Made by a program: the position numbers and the translations under genes. Source: Paramecium sonneborni (Eukaryota > Ciliophora > Oligohymenophorea > Peniculida > Parameciidae). From it: a stretch of 64,000 bases of DNA. Below the pieces are notes generated by a model. It did not search any database. It saw only the letters and a list, made by a program, of their open reading frames with translations, and was not told the origin of the DNA. The number at the start of each line of letters is the position of its first letter. The stretch's first letter is position 1. Where the stretch lies: positions 209,453 to 273,452 of the forward strand of contig CAJJDN010000068.1 of NCBI GenBank assembly GCA_905182985.1, written 5' to 3'. This document shows, one piece after another, positions 1 through 14,289 of the stretch.

Positions 1-561
1 TAAGATGAAACTCATCTATTAAATTTATAGTAATCATATGAAATACATTGAAGCTATCCGAAAAACATTGATTTTTAATATTATTAGTATCGAGTGGGCT
101 GATGTTCAATTATCAATTTTATTCTTTAAAAAAATAATAACTTTAATTATAAATATTATTTATAAAAGTAACATATTATATATCATTATAAATTTCCTAA
201 AAAAATAAATTGAGATTATTAATTTCTTTGGTTATTAAATAAAATTAGTTGATTAATCATATTGTAAATCTTGTTGTATGCATCTTCTTAAATTTCTATG
301 GAATTTGATTTAAATAATGAATGCGTATAAAAATTAAAAAAAAAAAATGTTGTCTTTCAACAATTTTAATTCTGTTTGTAATGAATAGCAGGATATCCTC
401 ATTTAATTTGCAATAATTTTTTTACTATACTAGATGAAAATTCATTTTAATATATTTTAATAAATACAGATATGTCAGTTGATATCAGATTAAATAACAA
501 GTAGTGACAGTTACACTATTTTAATTTATTTTTACTTATCTTGATAATTGATAATATATTT
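1..561. other. AT-rich intergenic region, no gene seen
   Basis: I found no frame with protein-like composition on either strand under the ciliate code. The stretch is very AT-rich with short homopolymers. It presumably holds the promoter of the giant gene that starts at 562 and perhaps the 3' end of an upstream gene outside the window. Confidence 0.5.
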
Positions 562-3500
562 ATGAATTTGTTTTACAATTAAATAAATCTAGTTGCTCAA
601 AATGAGTTTAAGGCTTAAAAGTTAAGGAAAAGAACATCAATTCATTTTTAGAAAAATAAGAATATTGATTATAGAAAATTAAAAGGGAAATTTGTATTTG
701 AACCTTCAAAAACAATAACAGCGTAATTGGATGAATTTTTTGTATCTATTATAACTAACTTTATCTTAGTTGATGGCAAAAAAAAATGCATGGGATAGAA
801 AATTAGGATTCAAAGGATATAAAGGTACTTTTAAAGTTGAGCATTTGATTATGATTGAAACATAACTAAGAAATTTGTATCGTTTAAGAGAGTTAACAAT
901 AGTGGACACTTAGATTGATAGAGAACATTTGATAATTTTGAGATAATGGATTTCATGGCTTCAACCAAGCAAATTGACTCTCGAATTTTAATAAAATGAA
1001 ATAGATAATGAAGATTTAGAAGATTTTATCTATCTTCTCTTTGAAAGAGAAATTGATGTTAAGAGAGTAATTTAATAATACTATATAGCTCTATATAATA
1101 AGCAATCCAGGTATTTATAAAGGATAGCTATTAAAATAACTTAAGACTTATTTAAAAGAAAGGTATGATAACCATAAATTCTATGAATATGAGTTATTAT
1201 TAAATAAAGATTCCAAATCTATTGCTATTGTAAAATTAGAAAAACTATGGACAAATAAGGAAAAAAATGATATAATTTAATAAGCTAGAGTAAAGATTGA
1301 TTAAACTTGTTTCTACTATTTTGATTTATAAAAATGCTTTACGGAAAAGAATTATTAAGGTTTTGAACATTTAATTTAATTGACATATGATTTAGACAAT
1401 TTAGAATAAATATGTGGATTGAATGTTTCAGATAATTATCTTGGAACTCCTAATAGTTTTTAATAGACTTGTTAACATTTGTCAACTGCAAAAGGACTGC
1501 TTGATTTAAGAATTTAATCTTAAAAATTATTAGATTATTCAACTATAGTAAAATCTTTAGTTGGAGATAGATATGATAAATTAAGAGTCAATATATTTGA
1601 TATATCAAAAAATAGTTCAATTTTAGAAAAAACATTTGAAATTTTGGCAAATGAAATATTTTTATATTGTAAAGAAATTATTTTTGAAGCGGTTTTCATA
1701 TAATAATTAAGTACTTTATATAAATTGAGTGTTTTGGCTGAAGCAGTTAAAAATAGAACAGATCAATTGAGAGAACTTAGTAAAAAAAGTAAGATTTTTT
1801 TTTATTTTTAGGTGGTAAATTAATAAAACACAATTTTAACAAAATTAATTTATAATCAGTAGAAAATTATAATAGACATGATTTAGTCTAAAAATTTCTA
1901 GAAAGTGTTATATTAACTGAACATACAAATATTAAAACATTAAGTATTACATATCTTATTTATTTTTAAAGCTATTTAAAATTGTGATATCGGTAGAGTT
2001 GAAGCTTGGACAAACACCTTTATTTCATTTAAATAACGTGTCTTAAATGAATAATCATAAAATCCACTACTAAAAAATTACAAATTACCAATAAAAAATA
2101 TTATTATGCCAAAATAAACTTACAGGATGGAATCATAATATCTCAAAAAATTTTTTTATGAATTTTTTTTTACTAAAAAAGGTAATATTTTGGAAACCGA
2201 AAGTTTCGTACTGGATAATTGCTTTAGATAAAATGGAAGAGAAGAAGCAATTTTAGAATCTTGTGATGAAATATATAAAGCAATATAAAATGGTGAAGAA
2301 TCAGCTAAAAATGCTCAATATTCATTAAAAAAAGTTAGATTTTATTAAACCACTTGTGACTTTCGTTTATCAATTTATTAATGCTTAATATTAACTGACA
2401 ACTTCGAATTGGAAGAATTGAATATTGAAGATGAAGCAATGCAAGGAAAATTTTCAGATTATAAAGAGGCTACAGTGGCTTATTTTTTAAAAAAGCCATC
2501 TAATTTTATTCATAGTTTAAATTCACTTTAATTTATTAAAATAGAAGATATGGCTTTTGAAATTTATCAATTCTTAGAATTATTTCTATATCATGATCAA
2601 CTTAGATTGAAAAAGTTATGTTTAAAAAATCTTACATTTGAAGAAAATGCTGAGTATAAATAAACTATTTAAAAAATTATCGACACCAAAGACCAAGAAA
2701 AATTTTAACTTTCGATAAAAGAATTGTATTTGGAGAAAATAAGTGATGAGGCTTTTTAATTAAATTTTATTAAATTTGTTATATTTTCGAAGTTTTAAAG
2801 AATAGAGAAATTAAGTTTAGGAAACATAAATTTTGATAAATTTGCTGATGAAATTCTATAAATTTTATAAGAATCTTAAATTACAATTTTAAACCAAAAA
2901 TCAAATAATGAAAAATTAATTAATTAGAATAATTAAGATTAAAATTAAGTGAACATTGAAAAATATGATTAAAATAGTATTCAAGGAGAGAAATAATTAT
3001 AAGAAAATAATAATTTAATTAATAGTAATCATTATATTTTCTAAAGTTTGAAGTATTTAAATTTAAATGATATAATATGTACAACATAAAAAGCATGGAG
3101 TATTTTAATAAAAAATATAATATTTAATAATTAAGTAAAATTGGAAGAGTTAATTTTATAAAAGATCAATCTTGATGATAATATGATTAAAACTTTAGAT
3201 GAAGCTAGCATAAATTTAATTGATTAGTAATTTTAATAAGATCCAGAAAAATTAAAAGAAATATTTAATTTAAAAAAATTATCAATTATTGAATGTAAAA
3301 CAGAAAAAGATTTTTTAACTCCTTTCTTTATGCTGAATACTATAACTGAATTGATATTTAATTAATGTGAGGGGTTGAATAAAATTATTTAGGGTATGTA
3401 AGAAAAATATATATAGAATCAAAATTATCAAATATTTAATCTTGTTTCGATAGAAAATTTTGTATTAGAAAAAACAAATTTAGCCGAAAAACAATTTGAA

Positions 3501-6500
3501 TGGTTTTTAGATGAAATCATATTTAATTTGGAAAGATAATAAATCAAACATATTTCTTTAATTAATTGTTAATTAAATGATCAATTATTAACCATTCTAT
3601 CTAATTAGATAAAAAAAATTAAGATTCAATCAACATCATTTCGGAGATATTATAATTTAAGATCTATTAATTTACGAGAGAATCCTGAAATAAGTTAATC
3701 TGTTTGGGTTGATTTTTTTAATAAGTTAATGGAGTAAAAAGCTCAAATTTAACTTGAATAAAAATAAAATGAGATGGAGAAAAAAAATAAAGATCTTATT
3801 GTAAATAGCGACAATGAAGAAAATGAAGATGAGATAGATTCTAAGAATCATCTAAATAGCAAAAAGGAAGATTAAATTCAAGAAGCTGCATTAGGGGCTT
3901 AATAAATAGACTAAAAGAAAGATTCTGTATAATAAAAAGAAACTAGAGTTGAATAATTGATTATTTAAAATTCTTAATTAGTTGAAGAAAATGAGCTTTA
4001 GGTAAAAGAAAAAATGATTAATAATTTTGATAGTTTTAAACCAAAATTTCCTTCAAATTTGAAATATATTTCACTAAATCTAGAATTTAGCACTGTAACA
4101 CCAAAATAAAAAGATAAACTTTATTATAGTATTATTGTTGGGCTAATAATAAATGCTGAAAGCTAAATCGACAGTATAAAAATTACAAATGTTGATCTTA
4201 GTATCTTTATGTTAAATGTTCAGAAAGCTTAAGAATTAATAAGAATTCTCGTTAATAAATGTTATAAAAATGAAGTTAAAGATTTTTAAAGTAAAATTGA
4301 AAAAATAGATTTAAATATCAAAACTACAACTGAGAATGACATAAAATTATTTGTAAAAACATTTATTTGCTCTAATCATATTCAACTAAAACATCTAGAG
4401 TTATCTGGATTTTAAAATAATGGTATAATTGCTGAAATTTTAAAATAATTGCCTAATAGAGATGAATATGTATTGGAAACTTTGAAGTTGACTCTAACAG
4501 AAAAATTAACAGAAGCAGAGACATTTTAATTTTTAGAAAAAGTAATTTTGGGAAAGGTTTTACCCATAAAGGTACTAAAATTAAGCAAAGAGGTTCAATT
4601 TTCATAGACATAATTTTCGGAGCTTTTATTCAATCAATAATAAATCCCTTTATATCATTATATCATAGTAGTTAATGATGAAGAAGAATAATTATAGATC
4701 CATTCTTAAATTTTAGAATTATTGTTCTAATAAAATTGTAAATTAAAAATATTAGATATAATCAAATCTAAAGATATGAACAAACTTTTAGAAAAGTTGA
4801 TTGAGAGTATTAATTAAAATTAAATGATGTAATTTGCTTTAGAAGAACTTTATTTCAGTGGATAAATAAAAGTCGATTCTAAGTTCCTCAGTTTTTTATT
4901 TTCAATTCTTAAAAATCTTAAATAATTAAAATTTGATGATTTAGTATTTGAAAATAAGGAAGCTATTGAGAATTTTTTCAAGGATTCCAATATTAAATTT
5001 TAGTAAAGAAATGAAAGTATATTAGAAGTAAAAAAACAAACAGGGGATGGTTTACCAATTTTTGCTGAAAATTTTATATTTAATGATTCAATAGGATTTA
5101 ATTGCCTTACTTTAAAAGATCCTGAACTCTTGACAAAATTACCTTCTTTAAACTAAATAAATAAAATAAAAATATTAAAATTGGATATGGGCTTGCTATA
5201 TAATTCTGGTACTTAACTAAACGAAAATGGATTAACTTTGTTAGCTCAAAAATTTATATATAACGAAGAAAGTTGTTGTGAAGATCTATTATTGTTTTAA
5301 TTACATTTTAAAATACCTGCTGTAAAAGCTTTAACTAAACCTGCTCAGAAATTTCGAGAAGATATAGAAGCTTAAAAAAGACAAAGTAGTTGTTAATTAA
5401 AATTAAAAGTAATTGTTTTCTATTATTCATTATATCTTTAAGACGAAGGACATGAATTATTGATGAAAGATTTATTTTATTTTGAATATATAAACATTGA
5501 AAGGTTATAAATGCAAGTAACGAATTTTAATAATTAAAACTGTAAATCCCTTTATACTAATGGTAAAAATTGGATGAATTTTCAAAAGACTTACAATAGG
5601 TAATATTAAACTAAATATCCTTTGAAATATCTAGATATATCTCGTAATGAATTTATTTCTGAAAAATAAGTATGGTCAGATTTCTTGAATTTTACTATTT
5701 TTTCAGATATGATGCCTTATTTGGAAACATTCAATATTAACTTTATGGCAATTAATGATATAATTACTGAATACATAGTAGAAAATGCTTTAAATTTCCT
5801 TAATAGAAAACCAAAGAATTATAAACTTCCAGTTAAGAATATTAATTTTTCATAAAATAATTCATTAACTAAAATTGGATGGAAGAATATTTTCGATAAC
5901 TTTTTTTTACATCCTAAAGTAGATTTAATAGAGTTAAATATGATAAGTACAATGTTGGATTCTTCGGAGAAACTTGAAGTTATTTATGATAGTTTTAAAA
6001 ATAGAGCAATTAACACTCAAAATAAAAAGTTACCTATGCAAATGTTTTTATGTTACAATGTAACACTAAAAGATATGATTCACCCATTTTTAACTAAACC
6101 TCCTTCTGATTATAAACCTCCACCTCATCAACCAGTGCTGATAGATTATGATAGCTGGAAAAATGGAATTCACGATGGTATACCTGAAGAATTCGGAGAA
6201 AAAGTTCTAACTTATTAAAGAATAATTTACTAGTATCCCGAGTTTCAAGAGACAAATAAATGGAAAGAGTTTGAAGAGGTTAAGATCTCCACATTTCATC
6301 TAGATTTTTGTGAACATTATTTAAAAAAAATGAATAGCTACTTCAAATAAAATTAAATAAAAAACCCACAAATTTATTTGAACCTTAATACACTTAAAGT
6401 TTTTACATCTATTTTCATGTACTCAAGAGAAAGACCTGGAAAGCCTTTTCCTTATTAATTAGTATTTCAAAGTAGCACATTTAGATTTCTTAAAAGTAGG

Positions 6501-8256
6501 GAAAGTACAATATATAAAATAAATCTCATTTAGAGCGAATTTTCAAATTTAGAGATAATTAATTAATAAGATGTAATAAATATATGGAAATAAATTAAAA
6601 GTTGGAGATCTTCAATAGATTAAATCTAAATGGAATATTCATTTAATGATGATCTTTGTGAATTAATGCTTAGTTAAGGATACACAGAAAGGGATATCAT
6701 TTAATTAGTTAGAATTATACCACCGAAATCTATACGAATTTAACAAGGTTTAAGTTTACCGGCTGTTAAAGGATTATATTCTATTCTTTATGACTTACAC
6801 TACTTCTAATACTCTACAGTTAATTATGGATTTGATTCATTTTTAAATACTGGTATTGGTTATGCACTTCGAGAAACTGCTTATAGCTATTAAGATAAAA
6901 ATATTTTTTCAAGTTTTATGAAAAGGGCATTTTATAAATTTTTTAACTTTTTTGTTACAAAATCACAAAAATTTGAATTTGATACTGAAATTCAAAATTT
7001 AAATACATATTTATCTAATAGAAAAATGTTTTTCTATTTGATCGCATTTAATAATTTATTATTTTGGGTAGTTACTTTGATATCACCATACTTTTTTTCT
7101 CATTACTATAATGGAGATTCTACTAAAGAAGATAAAGAATATTATTGTATAGCAGGAACTAGTAATGAAGCTAATTATGTATATTATGGATTTGCTGGAT
7201 TTTCTGCAATTATTGAAGCCTTTCTATTTTATCAATTCCAATTATAGATTCCTAATCATATTGATAAAATTGATATTAAAATTGAAAATGTTTAAGAAGA
7301 AGAAAAAGAAAAAGAAGTAGCTGTACCTATTACTCTTATTAATTTAGGTTAAGAAATTAAAAAAACTTAAATTGCACCATAAATTTTTGATAGAGCCAAA
7401 AAAACATATCTGGATGTTTAAAAGGCATTTAAGGTACACTAAAAAAAAATTACCGAATCAAAAATTTCATAAATAGTTTTAGTTCTGATCGGCTTAATGC
7501 TTTCATAACTTGCTAAATTTGACCTCTTTAATGATGTTGTGTTTACCTTAACCTGTTATTATTGTGATGAAACTATACTTTTTATTTTAGCTTTATTGAT
7601 AATATGCATAACCTAAGGAATTTGCATTCTTTAGTATTTATATTTAGTCTATATACGAATTACTTAAACAGAAACGACAGCTAAAATACTATCAACTAAA
7701 TTTATAAATGATATTTATCTAATTGCATTTTTAGGCAGAAACCAATCTCTTAGCGATCAATTAGATAAAGTAGCCCCTTATAATGTTTAAATAATTCCTA
7801 ATATATGGTTTACTAGAACTTTTCTGCCAAATCAAGCTGGTAGAAGTATTAGTCACCCCGTTCAATCCTATTTGATACAATTTGTGCTAGAGGACTTCCC
7901 ATAAATAATTTTACAGGCATTTTTCGTTCTCAAATAAGCTATAACAAAAGGAGAGTTATCATAATAAGTTATATTAATAATAATAATATCAATCTATAGT
8001 ATTATTACATCATTTAAACAGTAAGATTTATTTTAACTATTTTAGATTTATGTCAATTAGACCTTCTACTTTGAATTAGGATGATTTCGATAGATTATCT
8101 AATATTAAAAAGAGTGAATATTTGGATATAAAAGAATAATAATTAAAGGAGGAATAAAATTAATTGAAAATATATACAGAAATGTTTGCAAATCCTTCAA
8201 GATTAGCCTCCCCTATTTAGTAAAAGTTAGATGAAGAACATGAATAATTATTGTGA
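562..8256 (+). CDS. Giant leucine-rich-repeat-like protein with C-terminal membrane segments
   Basis: With TAA/TAG as Gln the frame is open from ATG 562 to TGA 8254-8256, after removal of introns 742-769, 1067-1088, 1789-1811, 1944-1971 and 8021-8045; this gives 2,522 residues. Start 562 is chosen because the alternative ATG at 602 ignores the first intron and reads poorly. Most of the protein is Leu/Ile-rich with irregular repeats of the form L..L.L......, like degenerate leucine-rich repeats. From about 7030 it turns hydrophobic: segments at about 7030-7100, 7180-7240, 7470-7520, 7570-7650 and 7960-8020 look transmembrane. The stretch LEDFPQIILQ near 7890 resembles the acidic-Pro-Gln signature of XK-related membrane proteins, but this is only a resemblance. 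The short C-tail after the last intron is hydrophilic. Function unknown; probably a plasma-membrane or vesicle protein with a very large cytosolic repeat domain. Confidence 0.8.
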
Positions 8257-8394
8257 GAGTTTATTTATAGGATATTGAGACTTATTTATATTAATTACAA
8301 ACTTTATTTTATATAATCGTTTCTAAATGAAAACGGATAGTTAATTTAAAGTCATTAAGTTGAATGATTAAAGACTTCAGCAATAATTAAATTA

Positions 8395-9522
8395 ATGAAG
8401 ATTGCCATATTGCTAATTTTAGCTGTTTCACTTAATGCAGTCTCAACAGACTTGAATAGATAAGCTTAAAAGCATGTTGATGCCTTAATGAAAACTAATT
8501 GGGGACAAACAATCTTACAATTGGCTGAATTACATGCTCACACAGGAGGAGTACTATAAGACTTAGTAGGAGCAATTGAAGAAATGATTTAATAAATGTA
8601 AGATGAATTAGATGAAGTTGAATACAATTACGGAGTTAGAACTAATGAACACAACTCATTATCATTGTAATATACCTAAGAAGTCCAAGATGCTGATATT
8701 GGTAAGATATTAAAATAAAAATAAAGATATTTAAAGAAGTGCTGATACATTGGAAAATTTACTTTATCCAAGAAGAGAATAATTAAAGGGAAAAATCTAA
8801 TAGTTGATTGATTACTAAGAATTCAATAGAAAGACAGTTGATGAAGAAACATTGATCAGAGAATAAGAGCATGAAGCATTTGAAGCATAAGTTGCTGAAT
8901 TGAACGATGCAGTAGGCGCTACTGATGATGCATTGAACTTGTTGAGCACCTTAACAAATCCATCATTGGTTTAAATTCAAAAATTCTAAAGCAATTTGAG
9001 AAAAATTGAAGCTAGAATTCAACCCCATTCATAACACTAAACTTTGATCAAAGCTTTAATAACATTGGCTTCAGAATAAAACTTCTCAGACTAAGGAATC
9101 ATCAAACAAATTGTAGATAAATTGAATGAATTCAGAAATGCTGTAGTTGATGCTATTAACGCAGCAACTGCTTAAGAAGCTTAAGATGTTTAAGATTATG
9201 AAGACAGAATTGAATAATTAGATGCTGAATATGCAGAATTCTAAAGATAAATAACCAAGGTAACAATAGATTTGAATGCTACTTAAGGTAAATATTATTA
9301 ATTATATATACAGAAAAAATCGAATAATTTTTGTCTTTCCAAGCATAAAGATAATCTGACAGAAATACAGCTTAAGCATTACTAGATTTGGAAAATGAAC
9401 AATTTGCAGATGATACTTAAATCTATACTGACTTGAAGAACAAATTAATCAGAGATATCTAAGTGACTGAAGAAGCATTCAGTTTAGTAAAAAGCGTTGA
9501 CTTTAGCAAAATAAAAGTCTGA
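8395..9522 (+). CDS. Trichocyst matrix protein (TMP family)
   Basis: Trichocyst matrix proteins are secreted, cleaved and packed into the crystalline core of the exocytotic trichocyst. ATG 8395 opens a typical signal peptide (MKIAILLILAVSLNAVS), followed by acidic, Ala/Gln/Leu-rich coiled-coil sequence with few basic clusters, as in this family. Introns at 8702-8726 and 9288-9313 are needed to keep the frame; the product is 358 residues, ending at TGA 9520-9522. Motifs such as GGVLQDLVGAIEEM and the internal helical heptads match the family pattern known from Paramecium and Tetrahymena. The family is highly multigenic, so I do not assign a subfamily. Codon use leans to more GC-containing codons than its neighbours, in keeping with a highly expressed gene. 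Confidence 0.85.
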
Positions 9523-9643
9523 TTGAATAGATTAATAATATTAATAATTATAAATGGATATTTCTAGAAATATAATTTAATTTATAGTATAAAAGTAATA
9601 GTTGTATTTTGATTGGAATTAAAAATTAATTTGAGGTAATAAA

Positions 9644-11747
<2,104 letters not shown>

Positions 11748-11873
11748 TATATTATGTTATTAATATTGTACAAATCTATAATGTTATATACAATTTATAA
11801 TATGTTCAAAAACTTTAGCATATCTTTTTATTTAAATCATATTTTAAATTCATTAAACATTATAATCAAAAAT

Positions 11874-12794
11874 TCATTATTTTTAAAATTCATTGTTACA
11901 TGTTTATTATTTTTACTATTACTATTATTATTATTATTATTATAATTATTATTATTATAATAATTATTGTTATTATTATTATTATGGTTATTGTGACTAT
12001 TATGCTTGTTGTATCAGTTCTTCTTTTAATTTCCACCATCTACCATTACCAATAAATTATGTAACTCCTAACTCTTAAAGCCTAACTCTTAATTCTTTAT
12101 CACTTGTAACTACAGTTGTTTAACAATTATGTTAACCAATGCATAATTTTACAATCAAGTCATCTGCTATTTCAGGATAAGCTGACTAAATGCTAAAATT
12201 GATAAATTTTTATTTGTTTAGAATTTTAAATGTAGTTATTTTCTCTTGTTCATTTAATTCGTGAAAAAAATTGAATGGTTCATATTAAGATAATTTTTAT
12301 TTTATTTTTTGAATTTTATTCATTTTGTAAACATCCCATATCAAATGAACTTCATCTAACTATTATTCAGCCATTTAAATCCAAACAAAAATGATTTTTA
12401 AAACATTTTTGATTTACTTTTTAGGCTTACCCTTAAATTTATTCCATTAATGACATGCATACTTAATATTATTACAATCAAGGTATAATATTTTAGTATT
12501 GGATATAATTTAAATGATATTATCGAAATTAGTATTTTATTAATTTGCATCATTTTGCTCATTTAATGATTAGACTACTTTATTAATATTCCAATTATAT
12601 CGTTTTAACAATCTATAATTTTTTTTATGATTGCAAAACCCCATGTGTTAAAGTTATGCAAAATGTGGAGTACCAAATGATTGTTATTATTATTGAAATT
12701 AATTAGTTTAAGGTAGAGGCGATTTAAATTGAGCAAGCCATTCTTATTATTCAATGTAAAGAGGATGGAGATTAATATTTTATTAATTACTCAT
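11874..12794 (-). CDS. UBA + NYN/PIN-like domain protein with polyglutamine tail
   Basis: An intronless frame of 306 residues runs from ATG at 12794 to TGA at 11874-11876. The N-terminal ~40 residues are Gln-rich. Residues about 45-80 (HFAQLQHMGF...NYRLLKRYNWNINKVVQSL) match a UBA ubiquitin-binding three-helix domain. Next comes a fold with ILYLDCNNIKY, VHLIWDVYKM, PEIADDLIVKLC and TVVTSDKELRVRLQELG. This spacing of conserved Asp residues and the TSD-[KR]-[ED]-L motif is that of NYN/YacP-like PIN nucleases, which suggests RNA or DNA cleavage. The C-terminus is almost pure Gln, encoded by TAA/TAG repeats that appear as a (TTA)n microsatellite on the plus strand. Domain calls come from motif reading only; a UBA-NYN pairing is unusual. 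Confidence 0.72.
11908..11990. repeat. (TTA/ATT)n trinucleotide repeat coding for polyGln
   Basis: A nearly perfect TTA/ATT microsatellite of about 80 bp. Read on the minus strand it is TAA/TAG codons, which are glutamine in this code, so it forms the polyQ tail of the UBA/NYN protein rather than a non-coding repeat. Interruptions by CAA and TTA codons are visible. Confidence 0.85.
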
Positions 12795-12919
12795 ATTAAA
12801 ATAAATTAATTAAAAAACTTATATATACAGATTAAGTTTAATAATGATTAAGAATGATTCCATATTTTTTGGTAGGTGATTTGAATCATGAATGATTTAT
12901 TTTTACAATATATATTTAA

Positions 12920-14233
12920 TCAATTTTTGTAAATCCTAATTTGCTAAGAAATCTTCATTTTGCAAATTGGACATAATTACAAATTTTTACTACATTTGAA
13001 ACAAGTAGAATTATGCTTACAAGGAAGAAAAAGTGCATCTCGTTCATTTTCAAGACATTATGTACAAAAGTTATATTCATTAAAATTGATACTGAATTTA
13101 TCTAATTAGCAAAGATATTAATTAACAGTTCCAATTCTGATGATAGTAATTTCATCATTTTAGGTGATTGGATAAATAGAACTTGGTTATCCATCAGGAG
13201 ATATTCTTAACCAAGTACTAGAAATGAAAATGAAATATACCCATTAGTAGATGAATGATCTTCAATAATAACATTCTTGTCAACTAAATAAAATTTAGCA
13301 TGTAAATTAGAGAGATGATGATCTTCAGGAAAAGCAATATCAGTATTAGTTTTTCTACCAAGAGTAACTGAGGTTTTGTCTTGATCAAGATGAAATGTTA
13401 TTTATTCTTCAGAATTAGGACCTTCAAGTACAAGGAGTCCAAATTAAATACCATTAGAAATTTATTCTAATTGAATGACTTAAAACAAATTGCTGCCTAG
13501 TTCAATGAGCATATCTTAAAAGAGATTCATTCGTTTTTAAATTTTAATATATGTTCCTGTAGTACTTCCTATATCTCTAATATAAAACTTAAATAATGAT
13601 AAGATAATATTACTTTAGAATCTTAATAGATAACTTCTGCATGAAATCTGCTAATATTTTCTTCCAAAATAAGAATTTGATTACTGGAATGTCTTCCAAT
13701 CTTTGCTCCTGTCTATTTAATACAATAGAAATTATTTTATTAACTCTCTAGAGGTTATAGGATGAGTTAATTTTCAATTTGATTGTTGATTTTGTTCTAA
13801 GAGTGATGCAATTCATCAAATTGATTAATAATAGATTAACATTATTTGTCTTAAGAAGAATTAAGATTCTTTTAGAGAGTGAAATCTTCACTAGTTGATT
13901 TTTTGATAGTAGAAACTTTAATTTAACACAAATATGTGTTATATTCTTTTAATCCTGTAGTTATCCCTACCGATTAGAAAATGGTTACAATTCATCAATT
14001 TTTTTTTGATTATTTTTTAATTGACACCCAACTCTTCTTCTAGATCATCGTCTGTAATTTCTTCTAGTACTGAACCATCAATTGAACAACTCACTAATAT
14101 AGAAAAATAGATAAGTACCAAACTTATCTTCCATCTATCCAAGTCCAATGAATTAGAGCCAGATAACCACATCTTAGACTAACCATTTCTTAGGTTCTTT
14201 TGGTAAGAGTAAATAAAGAGAATCATAATCCAT
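12920..14233 (-). CDS. SAM-FHA-FHA-RING protein, probable E3 ubiquitin ligase
   Basis: Introns 14094-14118, 13967-13988, 13588-13613 and 13218-13240 give 405 residues from ATG 14233 to TGA 12920-12922. Residues ~12-75 form a SAM domain (WLVQDVVIWLQFIGL... DGSVLEEITDDDLEEELGV). A first FHA domain follows with IGRHSSNQILI, SRFHAEV and GSTTGTYI, then a second with LGRKTNTDIAFP, SNLHAKFYLV and HSSTNGTWLRI. Both keep the Gly-Arg, Ser/His and Asn/Thr-Gly positions used to bind phosphothreonine. The C-terminus is a C3HC4 RING finger (CTQC, PCKHNSTCFKC, LCPIC). FHA-RING ligases read phosphorylated targets and ubiquitinate them; here the doubled FHA and the SAM domain suggest assembly at multi-phosphorylated scaffolds. 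The first intron falls inside the SAM domain, which proves that the SAM exon belongs to this gene. Confidence 0.85.
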
Positions 14234-14289
14234 TTATAAAATATTAATATTCCTGTACTAATTCAGTTTATTTAGTGAGTAAATTAAGA

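Noticed and set aside
5940..7247. Two short standard-code ORFs (92 and 109 codons) that look like separate genes
   Set aside because: Both are in the frame of the giant leucine-rich gene and are bounded only by TAA/TAG, which are Gln codons here.
11893..12078. Plus-strand Tyr-rich ORF from the TTA/ATT repeat
   Set aside because: It is the shadow of the polyGln tail of the minus-strand UBA/NYN gene.
13892..13995. SAM-like C-terminus read as the end of the PP2C gene
   Set aside because: PP2C ends at TGA 14290-14292; the SAM exon joins the FHA-RING gene through introns 14094-14118 and 13967-13988.
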